Source: Emcibacter sp. (GTDB lineage Bacteria; Pseudomonadota; Alphaproteobacteria; Sphingomonadales; Emcibacteraceae). From it: DNA of 10,247 nucleotides. Below, piece after piece: positions 1-6,760 of the stretch. The translations under genes were made by a program, and so were the position numbers. The notes beneath the pieces are model-generated. The model was not told the origin of the DNA and did not search any database. It was given only the letters and a program-made list of their open reading frames with translations. The stretch lies in NCBI GenBank assembly GCA_027019205.1, contig JALUWZ010000112.1:1-10247 (forward strand), written 5' to 3'. Within the stretch, counting starts at the first letter, position 1. Each line of letters begins with the position of its first letter.

Positions 1-577
1 CGGGTCGCTGACCGCACTGCCGATCATTGAAACCCAGGCCGGTGACGTGTCGGCCTATATCCCGACCAACGTGATCTCGATTACCGATGGTCAGATATTC
101 CTCGAAACCGAATTATTCTATCAGGGGATCAGACCGGCGATCAATGTCGGCCTCAGCGTGTCACGTGTGGGGTCCGCCGCCCAGGTCAAGGCGATGAAAC
201 AGGTGTCCGGCTCAATCAAGCTCGAACTCGCCCAGTACCGCGAAATGGCCGCCTTTGCCCAGTTTGGTTCCGACCTTGACGCCGCGACCCAGAATTTGCT
301 TAATCGTGGTGCAAGGCTGACCGAACTGCTGAAACAGGCGCAATATTCGCCGATGTCGGTGGCTGAACAGGTGGTGTCGATCTTCGCCGGGGTGAAGGGT
401 TATCTTGATAAAATAGCCGTTACCGATGTCGGTCGCTTTGAATCTACCCTGATTGCCGAAATGCACGCAAAGCATGAACAGGTTCTTGAGACAATAAATG
501 TTGACGGCAAGGTTTCTGACGAGACCGAGGCCAAATTGAAGGATATTCTCGGAAATCTTGTGAAGAATTTCGTCTAG
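1..577 (+). CDS. atpA: ATP synthase F1 subunit alpha, C-terminal part (5' end outside window)
   Basis: This is the C-terminal 191 residues of the F1 alpha subunit, which forms the non-catalytic nucleotide-binding sites of the membrane-bound ATP synthase. The reading frame is open from base 2 with no start in the window, so the gene is cut by the window edge and not broken. The segment begins in the conserved GSLTALPIIETQAGDVSAYI stretch. It contains the arginine-finger motif GLSVSRVGSAAQ (Arg codon at 164-166), which in this family reaches into the catalytic site of the neighbouring beta subunit. The remainder is the helical C-terminal domain, ending in NLVKNF-V before a TAG stop. A GTG at 47 lies inside the conserved core and is a valine codon, not a start. 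atpG follows after 22 nt, as in other alphaproteobacterial atpHAGDC operons. Identification is secure. Confidence 0.98.
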   Translation, partial: GSLTALPIIETQAGDVSAYIPTNVISITDGQIFLETELFYQGIRPAINVGLSVSRVGSAAQVKAMKQVSGSIKLELAQYREMAAFAQFGSDLDAATQNLLNRGARLTELLKQAQYSPMSVAEQVVSIFAGVKGYLDKIAVTDVGRFESTLIAEMHAKHEQVLETINVDGKVSDETEAKLKDILGNLVKNFV

Positions 578-599
578 CTTATTTTCAGGAACAGTCAAT

Positions 600-1478
600 A
601 TGGCTAACCTTAAAGACCTCAGAAACCGGATCGCCAGCGTCCAATCAACGCAGAAGATCACCAAAGCCATGAAAATGGTGGCGGCGTCAAAGCTGCGCCG
701 CGCCCAGGAAGCGGCAGAAGCGGCCCGGCCCTATGCGGAACGGATGGAAAATGTTCTGGCCTCTCTGGCCTCCAGCATGGTTGGACAGGTCGGCGGCCCG
801 AAACTTCTGGCGGGAAGTGGCAGTGACAAACGTCACCTTGTCGTGGTCGCAACATCCGAACGCGGACTTTGCGGCGGCTTCAACACCAATATTGTCAAGG
901 CGGCCCGGGCGAGAATTAACCACCTGATTGCCGAGGATAAAGACGTCAAAATCGTCACCATCGGCAAAAAGGGCGCGGCGTCGCTACGCCGGGATTTTGG
1001 CACCCGGATGGCCAGGCATTTTGACATGTCCCATGTCAAACATCTTGGCTTTGCCGATGCCGGCCCCGTGACCGATTATCTTCTGTCGGCTTTCGAGGCG
1101 GAAGAATTTGACATATGCACGTTGTTTTATGCCAAGTTCCAGTCCGCCCTGACCCAGATTGTCACCGTGCAACAATTGATCCCGGCCTCCTATGATGCGG
1201 ATAATGTGACCGATCTTGGCGGCGCGGCCTATGACTATGAACCGGACGAGAACGAGATACTCGACCAGCTGTTGCCGCGCAATGTCGGAGTCCAGCTTTT
1301 CCGGGCCTTGCTGGAGAATGCCGCCAGTGAACAGGGATCGCGCATGACCGCCATGGACAGTGCGACCCGCAATGCCGGGGATATGATTGACAGCCTGCGG
1401 ACGACCTATAACCGGACCCGTCAGGCGGTGATTACCAATGAACTGATTGAAATTATTTCAGGTGCCGAGGCACTTTAA
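600..1478 (+). CDS. atpG: ATP synthase F1 subunit gamma
   Basis: This gene encodes the 292-residue central rotor stalk of F1-ATPase, which couples proton flow through Fo to catalysis in the alpha3beta3 head. The N-terminus (MANLKDLRNRIASVQSTQKI, then TKAMKMVAASKLRRAQ) is the family hallmark and forms one half of the antiparallel coiled coil. The C-terminal helix (ASEQGSRMTAMDSATRNAGD, then LRTTYNRTRQAVITNELIEI) forms the other half. Between them lies the Rossmann-like domain, with the conserved SERGLCGGFNTN at about residues 86-97. The length is normal for alphaproteobacteria. The ATG at 600 is preceded by an AGGA at 587-590 and matches the usual family start. The gene sits between atpA and atpD in one transcription unit. 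Nothing is unusual in the protein; a small hairpin at its 3' end is listed separately. Confidence 0.98.
   Translation: MANLKDLRNRIASVQSTQKITKAMKMVAASKLRRAQEAAEAARPYAERMENVLASLASSMVGQVGGPKLLAGSGSDKRHLVVVATSERGLCGGFNTNIVKAARARINHLIAEDKDVKIVTIGKKGAASLRRDFGTRMARHFDMSHVKHLGFADAGPVTDYLLSAFEAEEFDICTLFYAKFQSALTQIVTVQQLIPASYDADNVTDLGGAAYDYEPDENEILDQLLPRNVGVQLFRALLENAASEQGSRMTAMDSATRNAGDMIDSLRTTYNRTRQAVITNELIEIISGAEAL
1460..1475 (+). other. Possible intercistronic RNA hairpin at the atpG 3' end
   Basis: AGGTGC (1460-1465) and GCACTT (1470-1475) can pair as a 6-bp stem, including one G-U pair, around the tetraloop CGAG. It lies just before the atpG stop codon and 37 nt before the atpD start. No U-tract follows, so it is not a terminator. 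A role in mRNA processing or in differential expression of gamma and beta is only a guess; a stem this short could occur by chance. Confidence 0.25.
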
Positions 1479-1511
1479 GACAGAATTATTGAAAGCGAAA
1501 GTTGAGATAAA

Positions 1512-2936
1512 ATGACGACAAAAAATATTGGACATGTTGCCCAGGTGATCGGGGCCGTTGTCGATGTCAAGTTCGATAACGAATTACCGGCTATTCTTTC
1601 AGCCCTTGAAACCGATAACAACGGCAACCGCCTTGTTCTCGAAGTGGCCCAGCATCTCGGCGAGAATGTGGTCCGGACCATTGCGATGGACAGCACGGAC
1701 GGTCTGGTGCGCGGCAATCCGGTTTCTGATACCGGCACCCAGATTTCGGTTCCGGTCGGCCCGGAAACCCTGGGTCGCATCATGAATGTGATCGGCGAGC
1801 CGATTGATGAACGCGGTCCCATGGGCACAAAACAGGTGGCGCCAATCCATGCGGAGGCCCCGGCCTTTGCCGACCAGTCAACTGAATCGGAAATTCTGGT
1901 AACCGGCATCAAGGTCGTTGATCTGCTGGCCCCCTATGCCAAGGGCGGCAAGATCGGCCTGTTCGGCGGTGCCGGGGTTGGCAAGACGGTGCTGATCATG
2001 GAACTGATCAATAATATTGCCAAGGGTCACGGCGGCTATTCAGTATTCGCCGGTGTCGGGGAACGAACCCGCGAAGGCAACGACCTCTACCATGAAATGA
2101 TTGAATCGGAAGTGATTGATCTTGAAGGCGACAAATCAAAAGTGGCGCTGGTTTACGGCCAGATGAACGAGCCGCCCGGAGCGCGGTCCCGTGTCGCCCT
2201 GTCCGGCCTGACGGTTGCGGAATATTTCCGTGATGTCGAGGGACAGGATGTGCTGTTCTTTGTTGATAATATCTTCCGCTTTACCCAGGCCGGGGCCGAG
2301 GTATCGGCGCTGCTCGGGCGTATCCCGTCTGCGGTGGGCTATCAGCCGACACTCGCAACCGATATGGGGACGTTGCAGGAACGCATTACCTCGACCAACA
2401 AAGGCTCGATCACTTCTGTGCAGGCAATTTATGTGCCTGCCGATGACCTGACCGATCCGGCACCGGCGACATCCTTTGCCCATCTGGATGCGACCACGGT
2501 GCTGAACCGGGCGATTTCGGAAAAAGGTATTTATCCGGCGGTTGACCCGCTTGATTCCACCTCGCGCATCCTCTCTGCCGAGGTCGTGGGTGAAGAACAT
2601 TATGCCGTTGCCCGCGAGGTGCAGGAAATCCTGCAGAAATATAAATCCCTGCAGGATATTATTGCCATTCTCGGCATGGATGAGCTGTCCGAAGACGACA
2701 AGATCGTCGTGGCCCGGGCGCGCAAGATCGAACGTTTCATGTCGCAGCCCTTCCATGTGGCCGAGGTTTTCACCAATATGCCCGGCAAATTTGTTGAGCT
2801 GGAAGATACCATAAAAAGCTTCCGGGAGATTCTTGACGGCAAACATGATGATCTGCCCGAAGCAGCCTTCCTGATGGTTGGCGGCATCGAAGAAGCCGTC
2901 GCCAAGGCCCAGAAAATGGCCGCAGAAGCCGCATAA
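1512..2936 (+). CDS. atpD: ATP synthase F1 subunit beta (catalytic)
   Basis: This gene encodes the 474-residue catalytic subunit, which binds ADP and phosphate and makes ATP in the F1 head. The N-terminal beta-barrel begins at GHVAQVIGAVVDVKF. The Walker A loop GGAGVGKT is at residues 152-159. The catalytic glutamate lies in GERTREGN (Glu184), and the Walker B strand DVLFFVDN is at 246-253. The F1 signature PAVDPLDSTSR follows. The C-terminal domain carries DELSEDD at 390-396, a variant of the DELSEED loop that contacts the gamma and epsilon subunits. All catalytic residues are intact and the length is typical. The ATG at 1512 is chosen because conserved sequence follows at once. The ribosome-binding site is weak (TGAG at 1503-1506), which is notable because beta is needed at three copies per gamma. 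Confidence 0.99.
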   Translation: MTTKNIGHVAQVIGAVVDVKFDNELPAILSALETDNNGNRLVLEVAQHLGENVVRTIAMDSTDGLVRGNPVSDTGTQISVPVGPETLGRIMNVIGEPIDERGPMGTKQVAPIHAEAPAFADQSTESEILVTGIKVVDLLAPYAKGGKIGLFGGAGVGKTVLIMELINNIAKGHGGYSVFAGVGERTREGNDLYHEMIESEVIDLEGDKSKVALVYGQMNEPPGARSRVALSGLTVAEYFRDVEGQDVLFFVDNIFRFTQAGAEVSALLGRIPSAVGYQPTLATDMGTLQERITSTNKGSITSVQAIYVPADDLTDPAPATSFAHLDATTVLNRAISEKGIYPAVDPLDSTSRILSAEVVGEEHYAVAREVQEILQKYKSLQDIIAILGMDELSEDDKIVVARARKIERFMSQPFHVAEVFTNMPGKFVELEDTIKSFREILDGKHDDLPEAAFLMVGGIEEAVAKAQKMAAEAA

Positions 2937-2956
2937 GCTTAGCAAAAGGGACTGAA

Positions 2957-3367
2957 ATGGCAGATAAGTTACATTTCGAACTTGTTTCACCGGAAAGGCT
3001 ACTGATGTCCCGGGATGTTGACATGGTTGTCGTGCCGGGGGGTGATGGTGATTTTGGTGTATTGACCGGTCATGCGCCAGTGGTATCAACCCTGCGGACC
3101 GGCATATTGGAGGTTCATAACGACGGCAGCGAGCCGGACAGGCTTCTGGTCCGTGGCGGCTTTGCCGAGGTTAACCCGGAAGGCCTGACAATCCTCGCCG
3201 AGGAAGCAACCCCGCTGGCAGACGTTGACCGGGAAGCGCTCGAAGCCCAGTTGAAGGATGCCAATGAGGATGTCAATGATGCCGGGGACGAAGCGCAGCT
3301 GTTGCAGTCAATCAAAACCCGTGACCGCCTGGCAGAAATCATTGGCGTGCTTGATTTAATCGCCTAA
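2957..3367 (+). CDS. atpC: ATP synthase F1 subunit epsilon
   Basis: This gene encodes the 136-residue epsilon subunit, part of the rotor foot that links gamma to the c-ring and can inhibit ATP hydrolysis. The N-terminal beta-sandwich shows the family pattern: FELVSPERLL, VVVPGGDGDFGVLTGHAP, RLLVRGGFAEV and LTILAEEATPL, up to about residue 88. A two-helix C-terminal hairpin follows (about residues 90-133). The ATG at 2957 is preceded by an AAAAGGGA ribosome-binding sequence. The gene is last in the F1 cluster, 20 nt after atpD. Its TAA stop is interlocked with the TAG stop of the convergent lipid kinase homologue in the tetranucleotide CTAA, so no intergenic terminator space exists between them. 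Confidence 0.97.
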   Translation: MADKLHFELVSPERLLMSRDVDMVVVPGGDGDFGVLTGHAPVVSTLRTGILEVHNDGSEPDRLLVRGGFAEVNPEGLTILAEEATPLADVDREALEAQLKDANEDVNDAGDEAQLLQSIKTRDRLAEIIGVLDLIA

Positions 3368-4335
3368 AACCTGATAAATTTCAGATGACTGGTCAGGGTG
3401 ATAAATATTTCGCCGCTGCCAGATGCCTCGTACAGGCTGCCGTCAAGCATAAAGGGCCGGTCCAGTACCAGCCTTGCATGCTGGATTTCGGCGATAATAT
3501 TACCCACATGATCTATGCCGTTATAATTGCCGCGCAGCATCAGCCTGCCGGTTGCCAGAACAGCCTTCGGTGTATTCTCGACACTGATGAAATGGGCCTT
3601 GTTATGGCCTTTTTCCTGTCCGATTGAGACCCCCCTGAACAGTTTGTCCAGCGTGGTGATCAGTACCATAAAAAAATGACCGACCACCGCGCCGCGCTGA
3701 TTGCGGTTGATGCGAATGGCGTCTTCCAGACTGTTTTTGCCCATGGCCCTCTGCCAGCCCTTGCGGATCAGGGTTATGATATTCAGCCAGTTGCGAAAGC
3801 GGGAAAACAATCCCTTTGGCGATATTTTGCCGCAGAACAGGTTTTTCTGTCTGATCACCTCCCCGGCGCAGAAAAACAGCCCGTAAAGACAGCCGACCCC
3901 CCTGACGCCTTCGAGCCTGATCAGTGGATAGCCGGTAACCTTGTCCAGTAAATTGCCCTTTTGATGTCGTTGCAGCAGAATTCTCAAGGCCTCATGCGGC
4001 GTCGACATAGTGGTCCCGAGATTTTCCGCGATTATATTATTATCGCCCGCCGGCAGGATCGCCAGCGGAATGTCTGCCCCCCTCAACATATCCTTTTCAA
4101 TGATATGTTCAAAGGTCGCGGAGGTCAGCGCCCGATCGCCAAGAATAACAATCGCCTCTACATCCGCCTGCTGAAATCTGGTCAGAGCTTCGGCTATATC
4201 TTTATGTTTTTCAACCTCGTAATGGAATATCCCGCTACCGGCAGAAATCACGCTACGGATCTTTTCCATCTCGTCACTGCCACTAAAGGAGGACGGGCTG
4301 CTTAATATGGCAATAATTCCCAACTGCACTTCCAC
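3364..4335 (-). CDS. Divergent diacylglycerol/lipid kinase family protein, possibly catalytically impaired
   Basis: This 323-residue protein has the overall layout of the DagK/LCB5/YegS family, soluble kinases that phosphorylate diacylglycerol, sphingoid bases or ceramide. An N-terminal Rossmann-like part (residues 4-80) contains AIVILGDRA (61-69) where the family has the nucleotide-binding GGDGT. LAILPAGDNN (91-100) stands in place of PxGTxN, followed by IIAENLG. YGLFFCAGEV (151-160) matches the conserved F-G-AG segment, and FMLDGS (295-300) matches the C-terminal LDGE. The key glycines, the threonine and the glutamate are thus substituted, although the frame is intact throughout. The start is a GTG at 4335 with only a weak ribosome-binding site; an in-frame GTG at 4329 is possible. 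The gene is convergent with atpC and divergent from lptF. It may be a pseudoenzyme or an altered lipid kinase. The fold assignment is inferred from motif spacing, not from a search. Confidence 0.72.
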   Translation of the reverse strand: MEVQLGIIAILSSPSSFSGSDEMEKIRSVISAGSGIFHYEVEKHKDIAEALTRFQQADVEAIVILGDRALTSATFEHIIEKDMLRGADIPLAILPAGDNNIIAENLGTTMSTPHEALRILLQRHQKGNLLDKVTGYPLIRLEGVRGVGCLYGLFFCAGEVIRQKNLFCGKISPKGLFSRFRNWLNIITLIRKGWQRAMGKNSLEDAIRINRNQRGAVVGHFFMVLITTLDKLFRGVSIGQEKGHNKAHFISVENTPKAVLATGRLMLRGNYNGIDHVGNIIAEIQHARLVLDRPFMLDGSLYEASGSGEIFITLTSHLKFIRF

Positions 4336-4352
4336 TATTTATGTCAATTCTT

Positions 4353-4381
4353 TTGCGTCTTTTTATCCATGGCCTTATAAA
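4353..4381 (+). promoter_or_regulatory. Candidate sigma70-type promoter for lptF-lptG
   Basis: TTGCGT (4353-4358) and TATAAA (4376-4381) are separated by 17 nt in the 101-bp gap between the divergent lipid kinase homologue and lptF. The -10 matches consensus at 5 of 6 positions but the -35 at only 3 of 6. A second possible -10, TATAGAT, lies at 4394-4400. The inferred leader to the lptF ATG would be about 48 nt. This is judged by eye only. Confidence 0.4.
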
Positions 4382-4436
4382 GACCTTAAAAGCTATAGAT
4401 ATGAAAGTGGATGAAATCCAGAGCTAAAGACACCAG

Positions 4437-5612
4437 ATGCCAAAAATAATTGATAAATATATATTACGGGAGACTATTTTGCCTCTGGTGGTGACTTTGG
4501 GGATTTCCGCCTTGCTGCTGCTGCTGGAAAAAATGCTCAGTCTTTTTGATTTTGTTATCAATCAGGGCGGGCCGATTGATATTGTCTGGCGCATGCTTGG
4601 CAACCTGATGCCGCAATATCTGACCCTTGTCCTGCCACTGTCGATGTTCCTCGGGGTTTTGCTCGCCGTGCGGAAAATGGCCCTGAATAGTGAACTTGAT
4701 GCGCTGATGGCAACGGGCATGAGCCTTAACCGGCTGATTGTGCCGAGCCTCTATATCGCGACCTTCCTGCTTGTGGTCAATATAATCATTGTCGGCTTTG
4801 TCCAGCCCTATAGCCGCTACACATATCAAAATCTGGTGTTTGACATCCGTAGCGGGGCGCTCGGGGCCAGTATCAAGGCCGGGGAATTTACCCCGCTCGG
4901 CGATGGCCTGACCCTGAGAATTGAACAGTCACGGGATTCGGGCCGGGAACTGATTGACATATTTGCCCAGAAGGAATCTGCCGACGGGCGCATTCAGTCG
5001 ATTAATGCCGAAAGGGGCAATTTTTTTGTTACCCCCGACAAACGCTTTCTTATCCTCAGGCTTTACAAGGGCACCCTTATTGATCTGGACATGAATCAGA
5101 GCCGCCCGAATATCATAAATTTTGACATGCATGACCTGCCGATTGATGTGCCGAATTTTGCCCATTTCCGGGATCGGGGCATAGAGGCCCAGGAAATGAC
5201 TATTCTGGAGCTGTGGAAGGCCCGCACCAGCGATAACCCGGCAATCATCGCCACCATTAATGCCCGCATCGCCCGCGCCCTGTCCATTCTGATTGTGCCA
5301 TTCCTCGCCGTTCCTCTCGGCCTTGTGGCAAAAAGATCAGGCCGGGCGCTCGGGATTACCGTCGGAGTGGTTATCCTGCTGGTCTATCACAAGATTCTCG
5401 AATTCGGGCTTGATTTTTCTGCATCGGGGGAGGTTTCTCCTTGGCTGGTCATCTGGCTGCCAACGCTATTTTTCATCTTGCTCACTGCGAGGCTGTATTA
5501 TATTGGTGCCTATAAGGTCGGCGGCCTGCCGCTGCGCAATATTGAAATCATCTATGACGTTATGGTCGAGGCCATGAGCCGCATGATAAGACGGTTAAAG
5601 GCAGAGAATTAA
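4437..5612 (+). CDS. lptF: LPS export ABC transporter permease LptF
   Basis: This 391-residue YjgP/YjgQ-family inner-membrane protein pairs with LptG and the LptB ATPase to extract lipopolysaccharide from the inner membrane and pass it to the periplasmic Lpt bridge. It starts with the family pattern DKYILRETILP. Hydrophobic segments lie at about residues 12-34, 60-79 and 100-122. A large periplasmic beta-jellyroll region (about 125-270) follows, and then three more segments near 279-298, 304-323 and 336-356, giving the expected six helices. The coupling-helix region SELDALMATGMSLNRL (85-100) is well conserved. The ATG at 4437 has a poor ribosome-binding site, but conserved sequence follows immediately. 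lptG starts one nucleotide after the stop, so translation is likely coupled. Assignment as F rather than G rests on gene order and N-terminal pattern. Confidence 0.93.
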   Translation: MPKIIDKYILRETILPLVVTLGISALLLLLEKMLSLFDFVINQGGPIDIVWRMLGNLMPQYLTLVLPLSMFLGVLLAVRKMALNSELDALMATGMSLNRLIVPSLYIATFLLVVNIIIVGFVQPYSRYTYQNLVFDIRSGALGASIKAGEFTPLGDGLTLRIEQSRDSGRELIDIFAQKESADGRIQSINAERGNFFVTPDKRFLILRLYKGTLIDLDMNQSRPNIINFDMHDLPIDVPNFAHFRDRGIEAQEMTILELWKARTSDNPAIIATINARIARALSILIVPFLAVPLGLVAKRSGRALGITVGVVILLVYHKILEFGLDFSASGEVSPWLVIWLPTLFFILLTARLYYIGAYKVGGLPLRNIEIIYDVMVEAMSRMIRRLKAEN

Positions 5613-5613
5613 C

Positions 5614-6741
5614 ATGGAAAGATTTATCAGATATTCAGACCATCTGACGGGATTATTTAATCCGGGTGTGATGGATATCTATATCGCCAAGCTGTTTGCC
5701 ACCCGCTATATATTCATTCTGCTTGGTCTGGTCGCAACTCTGCAAATGCTTGATCTTCTGTCAGAATCTGATGAAATTCTGGCTGGCAAAGGCGCGGTAT
5801 ATGGCGACCTCTGGCGCTATATCACGCTCAGAACACCAACCCTGCTGTCCCTGTTCTCGCCCTTCGTCGCCCTCCTGTCAGCCATCATGTGTCTGGCGTC
5901 TCTTAATGTCCATAGCGAGATCGTCGTTATGAAGGCCTCCTACTGGTCGGCCTTCCGGATTATCACACCAATGATTATGGTCTCCCTGCTGATTGCCTGC
6001 CTGCATTTTATTTTTGCCGAAACGGTTTCCATTCCGGCCCGGGCGGAGCTGCGGAACTGGCAGGAAAATAAGTATGCCGCCAACCTGCCACCCGCCCCGG
6101 ACACAGTTTACAATACCTGGGTCAATGACGGCAATAACCTGATCAAGGCGGAAAAGGCCAGCCGCAATGGCAGTATTCTGCTGCTGGATAAAGTAACCCA
6201 GTATATCCGCGACAAGGATATGCATATCACGTCCCTGATCAAGGCGGATTTTACCGTGTACCGCGATGGCAAATGGACCATGTTCGAGGTAAAGGAATTC
6301 AATATCAAGACGCTGAAAGTGACGCCGATGGAAAATCTTGTCTGGGAGACCAGCATCCCGCCGGAACGCTTTATCATTCAGGCCCTGAAACCCGAGCAGG
6401 CCACGCTTCAACGCCTGCGTACCGCCATTGCCCAATTGAAAAAAGAAGGCCATGATACCGCCGCTTTTGAAACGATGCTCTATCAGAAATTTGTCGCGCC
6501 CTTAAGCACATTGCTGATGCCCCTGCTTGCAGGGCTTGCGGCATTCGGATTGCATCGTGGGGGTAATCTGTTTGGCCGTATTGCCCTGACCGGGGCCATG
6601 GGGTTCGGCTTTTTTGTTATCAACAATCTTTTTATTGCGCTCGGTCAATATGGCGCCCTGCCGCCGCTTATCGCGGCATGGTTGCCCTTCGTCCTGTTCG
6701 CTTTTGCCGGGACGAGTTTTCTCCTGCTTACCGAGGAATGA
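5614..6741 (+). CDS. lptG: LPS export ABC transporter permease LptG
   Basis: This 375-residue protein is the second YjgP/YjgQ-family permease, forming the LptB2FG complex with LptF. Hydrophobic helices are visible near residues 30-48, 73-97, 112-134, 294-312, 321-342 and 350-371, with a periplasmic jellyroll domain between the third and fourth. Family features include SEIVVMKASYWSAFRI (101-116), where the coupling helix meets LptB, and LLMPLLAGLAAFGLHRGG (300-317). The ATG at 5614 lies one nucleotide after the lptF stop and gives a 19-residue extension before VMDIYIAKLF. Many LptG proteins begin near that second point, so an in-frame ATG at 5671 is an alternative start without a good ribosome-binding site. 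The upstream start is preferred because it allows translational coupling with lptF. A GNAT-like gene follows after 19 nt. Confidence 0.93.
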   Translation: MERFIRYSDHLTGLFNPGVMDIYIAKLFATRYIFILLGLVATLQMLDLLSESDEILAGKGAVYGDLWRYITLRTPTLLSLFSPFVALLSAIMCLASLNVHSEIVVMKASYWSAFRIITPMIMVSLLIACLHFIFAETVSIPARAELRNWQENKYAANLPPAPDTVYNTWVNDGNNLIKAEKASRNGSILLLDKVTQYIRDKDMHITSLIKADFTVYRDGKWTMFEVKEFNIKTLKVTPMENLVWETSIPPERFIIQALKPEQATLQRLRTAIAQLKKEGHDTAAFETMLYQKFVAPLSTLLMPLLAGLAAFGLHRGGNLFGRIALTGAMGFGFFVINNLFIALGQYGALPPLIAAWLPFVLFAFAGTSFLLLTEE

Positions 6742-6748
6742 CCCCCTG

Positions 6749-6753
6749 AAGGA
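6749..6753 (+). promoter_or_regulatory. Ribosome-binding site fixing the start of the GNAT-like gene
   Basis: AAGGA within GAAGGAAAA sits 7 nt upstream of the ATG at 6761. The frame is open further upstream, to an ATG at 6614 inside lptG. Placing the start at 6761 avoids a 148-nt overlap with lptG and gives the usual N-terminus of the family. Confidence 0.8.
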
Positions 6754-6760
6754 AAATTAT

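Noticed and set aside
2935..2942. TAAGCTTA palindrome between atpD and atpC
   Set aside because: It is an 8-bp self-complementary stretch with no loop that includes the atpD stop codon; nothing suggests a function.
2136..3089. Long open frame of 317 codons on the minus strand opposite atpD
   Set aside because: It lies antisense to the highly conserved beta subunit, has a His/Arg-rich composition without recognisable domains, and is explained by codon bias of atpD.
4401..4427. Eight-codon open frame upstream of lptF as a leader peptide
   Set aside because: It has no ribosome-binding site, no run of regulatory codons and no attenuator hairpin, so it is most likely chance.
5878..6453. Open frame of 191 codons on the minus strand opposite lptG
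   Set aside because: It is a shadow of the lptG periplasmic domain; no ribosome-binding site or domain is seen.
6614..6760. Upstream extension of the GNAT-like gene into lptG
   Set aside because: The extra 49 codons overlap conserved lptG sequence in another frame, and a good ribosome-binding site sits before the ATG at 6761.
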